Shown piece after piece: positions 10,059 through 18,417 of a stretch of 64,000 bases of DNA. A model generated the notes under the pieces. It was not told the DNA's origin. It searched no databases and worked only from the letters and a program-made list of their open reading frames with translations. This stretch comes from Roseivirga pacifica. GTDB lineage: Bacteria > Bacteroidota > Bacteroidia > Cytophagales > Cyclobacteriaceae. The translations under genes and the position numbers were made by a program. The stretch is taken from NCBI RefSeq assembly GCF_900111145.1, contig NZ_FOIR01000001.1, positions 627,501-691,500 of the forward strand, in the 5' to 3' direction. Position 1 is the first letter of the stretch. Each line of letters opens with the position of its first letter.

Positions 10059-10766
10059 ATGGACTCAAAAATGAACAAACGGATGGTTACAGGGGGCATC
10101 TTCCTACTATTGGGAGTGCTCTTAACACTAGACAATCTGGATATTTTACGCTTTAGTTTGCCAGATTACCTATTCGGTTGGTACACCATCCTTATTGTAG
10201 TGGGTATTTTCCTTTCTACAGTAAGAGAAAAAGTAGGCTTCGGAATTACACTGATCATTATTGGTGGCATATTCCTACTAGATGAAATGGCCTATGAATA
10301 CTATTGGGACTTCGATTTCAGAGATATTTTCAGATTATGGCCGCTAGTATTTGTAGCCATTGGCGTATCGCTGATAACGCGTAGAAATAAAAAAGACGAC
10401 TACGAAAAAAAAAGTTTTGAAAACGAGGTAGACTTTGTAGACGAGCTCGCTGTTTTTAGCGGGGCGGAAAGAGTAGTAACCTCAAAGACTTTTAAAGGCG
10501 GAAAACTCACTTCGATTTTCGGAGGTACGGAGCTAAACCTTATCAACGCAGACCTAGACCACGGCACGAATGTTTTGGATGTATTTGTTCTCTTTGGAGG
10601 CTGCGATATTAGGGTTCCGGCAGATATGAACGTGAAAGTAAAAGTGACAGCCATTTTTGGCGGCTTCTCCGATGAACGTAAGATCATCAACGAAAACGAA
10701 GCCAATACCGGAAAAGAACTGGTAATTAAAGGACTGGTACTCTTTGGTGGTGGCGAAGTGAAATAG
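10059..10766 (+). CDS. LiaF-like membrane protein (cell-envelope stress type)
   Basis: 235 aa. The N-terminal ~110 residues hold four hydrophobic segments in the LiaF/DUF5668 transmembrane pattern: MVTGGIFLLLGVLLTLDNL, YTILIVVGIFLS, FGITLIIIGGIFLLDE and LWPLVFVAIGVSLI. The C-terminal ~100 residues form a repetitive beta domain rich in FGG (SIFGGTELNL, VLFGGCDIRVP, AIFGGFSDER, VLFGGGEVK), as in LiaF C-terminal domains. LiaF-like proteins modulate envelope-stress signalling in Firmicutes; here the gene precedes a LytS/LytTR pair, so a signalling link is plausible but inferred. Confidence 0.8.
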   Translation: MDSKMNKRMVTGGIFLLLGVLLTLDNLDILRFSLPDYLFGWYTILIVVGIFLSTVREKVGFGITLIIIGGIFLLDEMAYEYYWDFDFRDIFRLWPLVFVAIGVSLITRRNKKDDYEKKSFENEVDFVDELAVFSGAERVVTSKTFKGGKLTSIFGGTELNLINADLDHGTNVLDVFVLFGGCDIRVPADMNVKVKVTAIFGGFSDERKIINENEANTGKELVIKGLVLFGGGEVK

Positions 10767-10781
10767 CCAAATCAACAACCA

Positions 10782-10918
10782 AGAGGCTGTTTCAAAAGCT
10801 AAACGTCATTCCCGACACCGATCGGGAATCTCTTCAAGTTGAACTAAAGCTAGAATGAGATTCCCAGTCAAGCTGAGAATGACGAAAACAATCGGCTTTT
10901 GAAGACAGCCTCTTTTTT
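10782..10918. repeat. Interspersed hairpin repeat, copy 1
   Basis: About 137 bp with terminal inverted repeats (aagaggctgtttcaaaagc at the left, gcttttgaagacagcctctt at the right). An inner inverted pair lies around cgtcattcccgac and its counterpart in gagaatgacg. A second, ~155-bp copy lies at 16374-16529. It sits just after the LiaF-like gene and could also end transcription, since a T-run follows the right arm. Confidence 0.8.
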
Positions 10919-10967
10919 CGTAAAAGCTTCTTACTTTTTACTAATTTCCGCCTAGCGCGGATTTTTT

Positions 10968-12014
10968 ATGAACCATCCCTTTATCCGAAATAACAACATT
11001 ATTGTATATGCAGTCCTCTGGCTGCTTACAGGAGGTGTTTTCACCTTTGCTCTGTATTTCTTCTATGGATTTACGTGGAAACAATCGGCCATAGACAGCG
11101 CCATTTTTAATGGTTTATTTATGGGCGTAGGGCTGGCCTACTGGTTCAATGTGCGGTATAGTTCGTACCAAAAATCGCAATTGGTAAACCTGCTTATTAG
11201 CCACATTGCTGCGGCTGCCATTTCTGTTGCTCTGGTAGTTTTTCTAAGCCAAACAATTCTAAAAAGTCTTTCTGTAAATGATGAGTACACGCTGTTTTTG
11301 GCCGACTCGCTACCATGGCGCGTGGCGCTGGGTGTGCTTTACTATGCGGTAATTACTTTGGTCTATTACCTCATTCTTTACTACGATGACCTGACGGAGA
11401 AAAGTACTCGCCAATCGCAGTTGGAGTCTATGCTGAAAAGCTCGGAGCTGGAAATGCTCAAGTCGCAGATCAATCCACACTTTATTTTCAATAGCCTCAA
11501 CTCTATTTCATCGCTCACCATTATTTCGCCCGAAAAAGCACGCGAAATGATCGTGAAGCTTTCAGACTTTTTGCGCTATTCACTTGGCAAAGAGAATGAC
11601 CAAATGAATACACTAGAAGATGAGGTGAACAACATTCTACTTTACCTGGAAATTGAAAAGGTGCGCTTTGGCGACAGACTCAGTGTTGAAACCGACATGG
11701 ACAATGCCTGCAAGAAAATGGTGCTGCCCAACCTTATTCTTCAACCACTTTTTGAAAATGCCATTAAACACGGTATTTACGAAAGCCTGGAAAAAATCAA
11801 CATCCAGCTAAGGGCAAGCTGCGAAGGAAACATTCTGAAAGTATCGGTAAGTAATGAGTACGACCCCAATGCTGTAACCAAAAAAGGGAAGGGAATTGGG
11901 CTGCAGAACATCCGCGACCGAATTCGCCTGATCTATGGCGTTTCGCAAGCAGTTTTTATTCACAAAACAGATCATATTTTTACAGTACGCCTTGAAATAC
12001 CACAGCTAGCATGA
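10968..12014 (+). CDS. LytS-type sensor histidine kinase (His_kinase family)
   Basis: 348 aa. Four hydrophobic segments fill residues ~10-140, followed by a short linker and the His_kinase (PF06580) box QINPHFIFNSLNSI, with the phospho-accepting His at about 171. An HATPase region follows (N-box LFENAIKHG, G-box KGKGIGLQNIRDR). It senses an unknown envelope signal and should phosphorylate the LytTR regulator encoded next, which it overlaps by 4 bases (ATGA). Start is ATG 10968. Confidence 0.9.
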   Translation: MNHPFIRNNNIIVYAVLWLLTGGVFTFALYFFYGFTWKQSAIDSAIFNGLFMGVGLAYWFNVRYSSYQKSQLVNLLISHIAAAAISVALVVFLSQTILKSLSVNDEYTLFLADSLPWRVALGVLYYAVITLVYYLILYYDDLTEKSTRQSQLESMLKSSELEMLKSQINPHFIFNSLNSISSLTIISPEKAREMIVKLSDFLRYSLGKENDQMNTLEDEVNNILLYLEIEKVRFGDRLSVETDMDNACKKMVLPNLILQPLFENAIKHGIYESLEKINIQLRASCEGNILKVSVSNEYDPNAVTKKGKGIGLQNIRDRIRLIYGVSQAVFIHKTDHIFTVRLEIPQLA

Positions 12015-12763
12015 GCACGATTAAAGCCATAATTATTGACGATGAGAATTTAGCCAGAGAGCTGATAAAAGCCTATTTGGCCAAGCATACCGAAATAGAA
12101 GTGGTGACAGAGTGCCCCGATGGCTTTCAAGGATTAAAGGCCGTGCAGGAACACCAGCCCGACTTGATTTTTCTAGATGTGCAAATGCCAAAGATCACTG
12201 GGTTTGAAATGTTGGAGCTGCTAGACGAACCACCAGCGGTAATTTTCAGCACTGCCTTCGACCAGTACGCCATTAAGGCTTTCGAGCTAAATGCTACCGA
12301 TTACTTACTAAAGCCCTATTCAGAAAGCCGTTTTGATGAAGCTGTGCAAAAAGCCAAGGCAAAGATTGACCAAAGGGAAAATGTAAGCAAAGAGATTAAA
12401 TCGCTCACCGAAACCCGCAGAGATCAGCAAGAACAACTGGACCGCATTGTAGTAAAAACAGGCAACAAAATCCAAATCTTGCCCATTGAGCAAATCCATC
12501 ACTTTGAAGCGCAAGACGATTACGTAGCCATTCACTCCGAGGCCGGCAAATTCTTAAAGTTGATGCGCATGAAGCACTTAGAGGACGGCCTTCCCGATGG
12601 CGAATTTGTGCGCATTCACCGCTCGCATATGGTGAATGTAAAGATGATTGAGAAGCTGGAACTCTACGAAAAAGACTCTTATCTGCTCACCCTGAAAAGT
12701 GGTGCTCAACTACCCGTAAGCCGCAGTGGCCATGGCAAGTTGAAAGAGGTTTTGAAGTATTAG
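12011..12763 (+). CDS. LytTR-family response regulator
   Basis: 250 aa. The receiver domain (residues 1-~120) has the acidic pair DDE at 10-12, the phospho-acceptor Asp56 in IFLDVQMP, Ser/Thr in FSTAFDQYAIKAF and Lys in YLLKPYSE. The C-terminal LytTR DNA-binding domain (~145-250) has the typical HHFEAQDDYVAIHS and FVRIHRSHMVNV segments. It is translationally coupled to its kinase by an ATGA overlap. Likely targets are genes with the nearby TTACCGA-containing repeats (inference). Confidence 0.92.
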   Translation: MSTIKAIIIDDENLARELIKAYLAKHTEIEVVTECPDGFQGLKAVQEHQPDLIFLDVQMPKITGFEMLELLDEPPAVIFSTAFDQYAIKAFELNATDYLLKPYSESRFDEAVQKAKAKIDQRENVSKEIKSLTETRRDQQEQLDRIVVKTGNKIQILPIEQIHHFEAQDDYVAIHSEAGKFLKLMRMKHLEDGLPDGEFVRIHRSHMVNVKMIEKLELYEKDSYLLTLKSGAQLPVSRSGHGKLKEVLKY

Positions 12764-12765
12764 GG

Positions 12766-13899
12766 TTAGTGAAGTAAAAACTCATAATAGTTTTCGGAGT
12801 TTATTACAGCCCTATTTGCTGCAGGATAGTTCTTTGAAAAAGTAGTTGGAATCTTGGCTTTAGACTTAGGACTCCATTTAAATTCATAAACATTCATTTC
12901 CGAACCAGTTTCTTCAATAAAGTCCACTTCTTGCTGTTGTGTCGTTCTCCAAAAGTAGTTTTGACTTGGGATTTGAAGTTGATATTGCCTTTTTACTCTT
13001 TCGCTAATTAAGTAATTCTCCCAAAGTGCACCAATGTCTGTTCTTTTCTGGACAGGAGCTAGGTTAGCTGTTACAGTATTCAAAACCCCATTATCATAGA
13101 AGTAGATTTTTCTACCTTTTTTAATTTCGTTTCTAACGTTTCTACTCAATGCAGGCAAAGTGAAAATAACAAAAGACATTTCGAGTAGAGATATATATTT
13201 TTCTACTGTTTTGTTGTCTGCTCTGACAAGTTGTGCGAGTTCATTTATGTTTACTTCACTTCCAACTTGTAAAGCAAGTGCCTTTACTATTTTCTGTAAC
13301 AATTGGGGTTTGTTTACCCTGTCTAATGTGAAGATATCTTTATAAAGGTAGCTATCCGTTAGAAGCTTAAGGTGCTCTTCGGCTTTTGCTGGTTTCATTA
13401 CAATTTCAGGATATGAACCAAAAACCAGCCTTTCATTTAGCTTTCTTTTCTCTGTGATCAGGTCACTATCGCTAACCAATTCCTGAAATGAAAAAGGGAG
13501 TAGTAGCATTTCGTATTTTCTTCCAGTTAGTGGCTCGTTAATATGGTTTGCCAATTCAAAGGAAGAAGAACCCGTGGCTATAACCTGAACAATCTTTATT
13601 CTATCGACTATTATCTTTATTAGGATACCGATATTATCAATTCTCTGAGCTTCATCAATAAAAAGTAATGTATTATCACCAATGATTGACTGCAATAAAG
13701 TGACATTCGGATTTGACAGTAGTTCTCGGGTATCAGAGTCATCCCCGTTTAGTGACAGTACTTTCTGACCTTTAATATTTTGAAGTAATAGCTCAACAAA
13801 AGTAGTCTTGCCTACTTGTCTAGGACCGTAAATAATCAGTGCTTTTCCATTGAAAAGCCTATCCTTAGCGTAAGAAAGCTGGAAGCGATTTATCATCAT
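12766..13899 (-). CDS. AAA+ ATPase with DUF4143 domain
   Basis: 377 aa. An N-terminal P-loop ATPase with Walker A YGPRQVGKTTF at about residues 24-34 and Walker B TLLFIDEAQR at about 76-85, then sensor-1 VIATGSSSFELA. The C-terminal half is DUF4143, a winged-helix and nuclease-like region (FYDNGVLNTV; QQEVDFIE near the end). Such proteins are widespread and of uncertain function, often linked to toxin-antitoxin-like behaviour. The start is the second of two adjacent ATG codons or the first at 13899. Strong dyad symmetries lie immediately upstream. It is convergent with the LytTR gene, 2 bases apart. Confidence 0.85.
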   Translation of the reverse strand: MMINRFQLSYAKDRLFNGKALIIYGPRQVGKTTFVELLLQNIKGQKVLSLNGDDSDTRELLSNPNVTLLQSIIGDNTLLFIDEAQRIDNIGILIKIIVDRIKIVQVIATGSSSFELANHINEPLTGRKYEMLLLPFSFQELVSDSDLITEKRKLNERLVFGSYPEIVMKPAKAEEHLKLLTDSYLYKDIFTLDRVNKPQLLQKIVKALALQVGSEVNINELAQLVRADNKTVEKYISLLEMSFVIFTLPALSRNVRNEIKKGRKIYFYDNGVLNTVTANLAPVQKRTDIGALWENYLISERVKRQYQLQIPSQNYFWRTTQQQEVDFIEETGSEMNVYEFKWSPKSKAKIPTTFSKNYPAANRAVINSENYYEFLLH

Positions 13900-14026
13900 T
13901 TTGGATTTGACTCCAAAATAATCATAATATTATTGGATTTCAATCCAAAATAAACATAATAATTTTGGATTATTGGTGCGATTACTTTCATGACATGTAT
14001 AGAAAATCGCAAATTCTATACATGTC
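13899..14026. promoter_or_regulatory. Cluster of inverted repeats upstream of the DUF4143 ATPase
   Basis: Three related elements. TTTTGGA/TCCAAAA at 13899-13918 covers the start codon. TTGGATT/AATCCAA lies at 13933-13948, and a half-site ATTTTGGAT at about 13962-13970. Further out is a perfect 13-bp inverted repeat with a 9-base loop (GACATGTATAGAA at 13992-14004, its complement at 14014-14026). The first group looks like operators for autoregulation. The 13-bp dyad could be another operator or a bidirectional hairpin. Confidence 0.5.
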
Positions 14027-14090
14027 GTCAGTGACGTGTATAGTTTTGATATACTTTCTATACATATTAAATCCATCAACTCATCCACCT

Positions 14091-14111
14091 AATTCTACGG
14101 TTCGGTAAGTC
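14091..14111 (+). promoter_or_regulatory. Shared upstream motif, copy 1
   Basis: A 21-base motif, AATTCTACGGTTCGGTAAGT plus C, lies 56 bases before the TonB-receptor ATG. An identical copy is found at 16946-16966 before the TPR gene. Identity across all 21 bases in otherwise different upstream regions suggests a common regulator, perhaps one of the two neighbouring LytTR proteins. Confidence 0.5.
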
Positions 14112-14167
14112 CTTTTTAGAAGCCGCTGGGCTTTGGTGCACCTTAGCATTGTCAAAAACAAAACATT

Positions 14168-16342
14168 ATGCTAAGTCAACGCACCATTATTACAGCCATA
14201 CTTTTACTTCTGGTTAATCAGTTAATTGCACAAACAACTATAAAGGGAACCGTAACCGATCAAAACGGAACTTCCATTCCTGGAGCCAATGTTTACATCG
14301 AAAACACTTTTGATGGCACCAACTCCAAACCAGACGGATCATTCGAATTCAAAACAACAGAAACAGGCGCTCAGCAGCTTATTGCCAGCTTTATTGGCTT
14401 TGAGCCTTTCAAAAAGACCATCGATATTAAAGGCGATGTGCTGACCATTGAGATAGTCTTGAAGGAGAGTATCAACAAATTGGATGGCGTAACCATAACG
14501 GCCGGAGCTTACGATGCCAGCGATGAACGCGCCACTGTGCTCAAGCCCCTAGACATTGTGACTACCGCTAGTGCAGCAGGCGACATTATGGGGGCACTCA
14601 ACACATTGCCAGGAACCACAACTGTGGGCGAGTCTGGTCGGTTGTTCGTGCGCGGTGGCGAAGGCTACGAAACCAAAGTTTTTATAGATGGCCTTGAGGT
14701 TCGCAATGCTTTTAACAGCACCGTACCTAATGTACCAACGCGCGGTCGTTTTAGCCCGTTTTTGTTCAAAGGCACCAACTTTAGCACGGGTGGTTACTCT
14801 GCAGAATACGGTCAAGCGCTGAGCTCGGTGCTTATCCTCAACTCTTTCGATATTGCCGATGAAGACAAAACCGAAATCTCGGTAATGTCGGTGGGGGCCG
14901 ATATTAGCCATACAGAGCTATTTAATGAGAATAAAACCTCTGTTTCGGGCAAAGTACAATACACCGATTTGAGACCTTATCAGGAAGTAATTTCCCAAAA
15001 CTTCGATTGGAAAACCGCACCACACAGCGCCATTGGCGAAATAGTTTTCCGCCAAAAATTTAATAAGGACGGACTTTTGAAAGTCTACACCAACTTCGAC
15101 AATTCGTACATGGCTTTGCGCCAGCCAAATGTGAATAAAGGTGGGGATAAGGACACCGTAGGGCTCGATAACAAATACCGTTACATCAATGCTTCGTACA
15201 AAGACATTCTACATAAAAAATGGAGCGTACGTGGTGGCGTTACCTACACTTACAATAGAGACAAGTTCGATTTAAATCAAGACAATTACACCGCCACCGA
15301 AGATGGTTTACACATTAAACTCGCATTTAATTGGGATGCCAGCGACAAGGTTTCCGTAAACTTTGGTTCGGAACAATACACCAAAAAATTCAAGCAGGTT
15401 TATGCTGGCTCCGAAGCGGAAAGTGGCTCCATGAATTTTCATGATGACCTAAGCGTGGGCTTTATGGAAGTAGACTATTTCGCTTCTAACAAACTGGTTT
15501 TCCGTGCTGGCTTGCGCTCTACTTATTCATCTCTGTTGCGCGAGTATTACAATGCGCCACGCTTTGCTGCATCGTACAAAGTGAGTGAATTCGGGCAGTT
15601 CTCTTTTGCGCATGGGCAGTTTTACCAGCAGGCACAGAACAACTATTCCGTAGTAAATAACAGCCTAACACCCGAAATGGCTACGCATTGGGTGTTGAAT
15701 TATCAGCGTATAAAAGCAAATCGCATTTTGAGAATAGAGGCTTTCAAAAAGGACTATGATGATTTGGTTACTTACAATACGCCAAACGATTTTAACCCGA
15801 ATAATTACGCCAATGCTGGCAGCGGTTATGCACAGGGAATTGACGTGTTTTGGAGAGATGGCGACACATTTAAGGAAACCGATTATTGGGTAAGCTACAG
15901 CTATACGGATGCTGAGCGCATGTATTTGAACTACCCGGAAAAAGGTGTGCCGAATTACTTGGCGAAACACAATTTCAGCTTTGTTATAAAGCACTTTGTG
16001 CAGCCGCTAAGGACCCAATTTGGTGCTACTTACTCTTATGCCAGCGAACGCATGTTTCACAACCCGAACAAACCAGGTTTTATGAACGACAGCAGTCCGT
16101 TCTACTCCGACCTGAGTTTGAATGCAGCTGTGCTCATTAAACAGAACATCATCCTATACATGTCGTCATCCAATGTGTTGGGTAGAAACAATGTATTCGG
16201 TTATGAATTTGCCGACCAAGCAAATGGCAATGGTGTTTATGAAAGCCAAGAGATCATTCAGTCGGCTAAACGATTCGTTTTCTTCGGCCTGTTTATCACA
16301 CTCACCAAAGATGGCACAGAAAACCAACTGGACAACCTATAG
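14168..16342 (+). CDS. TonB-dependent receptor with CarboxypepD-regulatory-like N-terminus
   Basis: 724 aa outer-membrane protein. A signal peptide (LLLLVNQLIAQ) is followed by a CarboxypepD_reg-like beta domain (TIKGTVTDQNGTSIPGANVYI, residues ~22-105), then a plug domain (~120-230; GRLFVRGGEGYETKVFIDG) and a beta-barrel with alternating aromatic strands to the C-terminus. The barrel is shorter than that of a SusC-type receptor and no SusD partner is present, so uptake of a small ligand is more likely than glycan import. It has the 21-base motif upstream and is followed by the second hairpin repeat. Confidence 0.88.
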   Translation: MLSQRTIITAILLLLVNQLIAQTTIKGTVTDQNGTSIPGANVYIENTFDGTNSKPDGSFEFKTTETGAQQLIASFIGFEPFKKTIDIKGDVLTIEIVLKESINKLDGVTITAGAYDASDERATVLKPLDIVTTASAAGDIMGALNTLPGTTTVGESGRLFVRGGEGYETKVFIDGLEVRNAFNSTVPNVPTRGRFSPFLFKGTNFSTGGYSAEYGQALSSVLILNSFDIADEDKTEISVMSVGADISHTELFNENKTSVSGKVQYTDLRPYQEVISQNFDWKTAPHSAIGEIVFRQKFNKDGLLKVYTNFDNSYMALRQPNVNKGGDKDTVGLDNKYRYINASYKDILHKKWSVRGGVTYTYNRDKFDLNQDNYTATEDGLHIKLAFNWDASDKVSVNFGSEQYTKKFKQVYAGSEAESGSMNFHDDLSVGFMEVDYFASNKLVFRAGLRSTYSSLLREYYNAPRFAASYKVSEFGQFSFAHGQFYQQAQNNYSVVNNSLTPEMATHWVLNYQRIKANRILRIEAFKKDYDDLVTYNTPNDFNPNNYANAGSGYAQGIDVFWRDGDTFKETDYWVSYSYTDAERMYLNYPEKGVPNYLAKHNFSFVIKHFVQPLRTQFGATYSYASERMFHNPNKPGFMNDSSPFYSDLSLNAAVLIKQNIILYMSSSNVLGRNNVFGYEFADQANGNGVYESQEIIQSAKRFVFFGLFITLTKDGTENQLDNL

Positions 16343-16373
16343 TCGGTTATCAAAAATTAGTTGAATAGTAATT

Positions 16374-16529
16374 GGGAGGCTACCTCAAAAGCTAAACGTC
16401 ATTCCCGACACCGATCGGGAATCTCCTCAAACTAGACTTAGAGCTTGAATGAGATTCCCAGTCAAGCCTGCCTTCGGCAGGCAGGCTGAGAATGACGAAA
16501 ATAGTTGGCTTTTGAGACAGCCTCTTTTA
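16374..16529. repeat. Interspersed hairpin repeat, copy 2
   Basis: A second copy of the 10782-10918 element, with the same left end (ggctacctcaaaagctaaacg) and right end (ggcttttgagacagcctctt). It is ~18 bp longer because a GC-rich mini-palindrome (cctgccttcggcaggcagg) has been added inside, at about 16478. The same kind of mini-palindrome interrupts the tRNA fragment at 22992-23101. Confidence 0.8.
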
Positions 16530-16945
16530 GGTTTAGAAAGTTCGAGCAACTACTCTTTATTACGAGTAGTTTCCTAGAGCAAGGCGTTTAACCAAAAAGT
16601 ATTAATAGAAATATCTTAAGTTCTGCTCTTCAATCTAGCAGAGCTAATTCCCCCTTTTTGGAAAAGGGGGATTAGAACAAAATATTCTACTTCAAAAGCC
16701 AATCCTCCCAACCTCCTTCACCAAGGAGGAGTGTTTGTGCAAAAATTCTTGGATAGAATTTCATAGATGTGCCCCTTGCAAGGAAACCACTTTTAGTAAG
16801 AGAATAACTTTATATAATCTGTTTAACTGAAAACAAACTAGGCCTATTCCCCTCCTCCAAGTAAAGGTAGACCTGCATGCCGCAGACATGGGGGGTTGGA
16901 TGCTTTATCAATCAACATCAAACCCCTCCTACAACTCATCTTGCA
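16530..16945. other. Intergenic region with CT/GA-rich hairpins
   Basis: No gene. It holds a perfect 9-bp stem (ccccctttt/aaaaggggg, 16650-16670) and two CT-rich inverted blocks (about 16708-16730 and 16850-16900) of the kind seen in scattered repeats of Bacteroidota genomes. Confidence 0.45.
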
Positions 16946-16966
16946 AATTCTACGGTTCGGTAAGTC
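16946..16966 (+). promoter_or_regulatory. Shared upstream motif, copy 2
   Basis: Identical over 21 bases to 14091-14111, and 73 bases before the TPR-protein ATG. Its complement contains TTACCGA, the core of the 21-bp-spaced repeats at 9864-9898. Confidence 0.5.
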
Positions 16967-17039
16967 TTATTTATATAGGAGCGCGCCAGCCTGCATCTTT
17001 GGTTCATAATCATTTAGCAAACAATCAAAACTCAATACA

Positions 17040-17684
17040 ATGAAAAAGTTGATCATCATTCTCGGATTAATCGTAGCCGGTTTTAGTCTAAAAGCACAAA
17101 ACCAGCAAGCCTACATCAATGCGATGGTAAAAGGATTACAAACCCTTGGCGCTGCGCAATCTATTGAAGACCTACAGTCTGCCGCTGGCCAGTTCGAACG
17201 CATTGCAGGCGTAGCCAAAGACGATTGGTACGCTCCCTATTATGCCGCACTTTCCTACACACGCATTGGGCTAATGGCCGATGGCATTTCAACCAAAGAC
17301 GAATACATTCAGCAGGCAAAACAACATGTAGACAAGGCTTTGGAGCTTCAACCAAAAAACTCAGAGGTTAAAGCACTAGAAGGCTTCGTTTATCTAGCGC
17401 AATTAGCTGCCGACCCAAACACACGCGGCCAAATGCTATCGCCAAAGGTTATGCAAACGCTTAACGAAGCATTGGCAATGGATAAAGAAAACCCACGCGC
17501 AATGGTACTATTGGCTCAAATGCAATACGGAATGGCAGAGTTCTTCGGGTCACCAGTAGAAAATGCTTGTGCGCTGGCTAAAAAATCAGAGCCGTTGTTC
17601 GAAGCCGAAAAGCAAGGTCAGAGTTTCGACCCAACCTGGGGAGTAGATGTGGCCAAAGAAATGGCACAAAAATGTAATAACTAA
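17040..17684 (+). CDS. Secreted TPR-repeat protein
   Basis: 214 aa with a signal peptide (IIILGLIVAGFSLKAQ). The mature part is helical with TPR-like repeats, clearest at WYAPYYAALSYTRIGLMA, AKQHVDKALELQPKNSEVKA and LNEALAMDKENPRAMVLLAQ. A Cys pair near the C-terminus (ENACALAKK, KEMAQKCNN) could form a disulfide. Likely a periplasmic scaffold. It heads a run of genes on the same strand that ends in a LytS/LytTR pair, with 14 bases to the next gene, so it is probably the first gene of an operon. Confidence 0.8.
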   Translation: MKKLIIILGLIVAGFSLKAQNQQAYINAMVKGLQTLGAAQSIEDLQSAAGQFERIAGVAKDDWYAPYYAALSYTRIGLMADGISTKDEYIQQAKQHVDKALELQPKNSEVKALEGFVYLAQLAADPNTRGQMLSPKVMQTLNEALAMDKENPRAMVLLAQMQYGMAEFFGSPVENACALAKKSEPLFEAEKQGQSFDPTWGVDVAKEMAQKCNN

Positions 17685-17698
17685 GCAGCCCAAAGGTC

Positions 17699-18397
17699 AT
17701 GGAACTGTTTTCTCAAATACTCATCATATCACACGTGGTAGCCGGTAGCCTCACTCTAATTTCGGGCCTGGCTGCCGCCTTTATAGGTAAAAAGGGAGGG
17801 AAGTTGCACAGACAAGTAGGTCAGGTTTTCTATTGGTCAATGACCTGGATCCTTGTTAGCGCATTGCTTATCATCTCCTTTGTTCGCTTCAACTTCTTCC
17901 TACTCATAATTGCCGTATTCAGCTACTACATGAATTTTTCTGGTGTGCGCGTACTCAAGTTACGCCACAGCCTAAAACCCATGTGGTACGATTGGGCCGC
18001 AGCCATTATCACCACTCTGTTTGGCTTAAGCCTTTTCGGGGTAGGCATTAATATTTTTGCCACGCGTGGTACAGGTCAAATGATCGCCTACCTCTGTCTG
18101 TTCTTCGGATTTTTCACTGCCCAAACTGGTGCTTTAAACCTGAGAGGCTTTCTGAGGGTAAATAGTCAAGAAAGAATGTGGTGGTGGTTTGCGCACATGA
18201 ACTCAATGTGTGGCGCTTTAATCTCCAGCATTACTGCCTTTTTGGTTCAGAACGGAGAAATATTCAACATGCCCAACAATTACAGCTGGTCGTTATGGGT
18301 GCTACCGGCCTTTGTAGGCATACCGCTTATGTCTTTTTGGGCGAATAAATACCGCAAGCAATTTAAACTTGGCAAATACGCGGTTTCACAAAACTGA
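17699..18397 (+). CDS. DUF2306-like multi-pass membrane protein
   Basis: 232 aa with about seven hydrophobic segments. The N-terminus (SQILIISHVVAGSLTLISGLA followed by KKGGKLHRQVGQVFYWSM) has the conserved His and Gly-Lys-x-His-Arg pattern of the DUF2306/YozB-like predicted membrane family. A second conserved His sits in WWWFAHMNSMCGALI. Function unknown. The conserved histidines in membrane helices suggest redox or metal handling, but this is only a guess. Spacing of 14 bases from the TPR gene and 20 bases to the kinase supports one operon. Confidence 0.65.
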   Translation: MELFSQILIISHVVAGSLTLISGLAAAFIGKKGGKLHRQVGQVFYWSMTWILVSALLIISFVRFNFFLLIIAVFSYYMNFSGVRVLKLRHSLKPMWYDWAAAIITTLFGLSLFGVGINIFATRGTGQMIAYLCLFFGFFTAQTGALNLRGFLRVNSQERMWWWFAHMNSMCGALISSITAFLVQNGEIFNMPNNYSWSLWVLPAFVGIPLMSFWANKYRKQFKLGKYAVSQN

Positions 18398-18417
18398 TTT
18401 TTACTTAGCTTTAGTCA

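Noticed and set aside
16650-16670. Rho-independent terminator at the CCCCCTTTT/AAAAGGGGG stem
   Set aside because: No T-tract follows on either strand and no gene ends close to it; it looks like part of a degenerate repeat.
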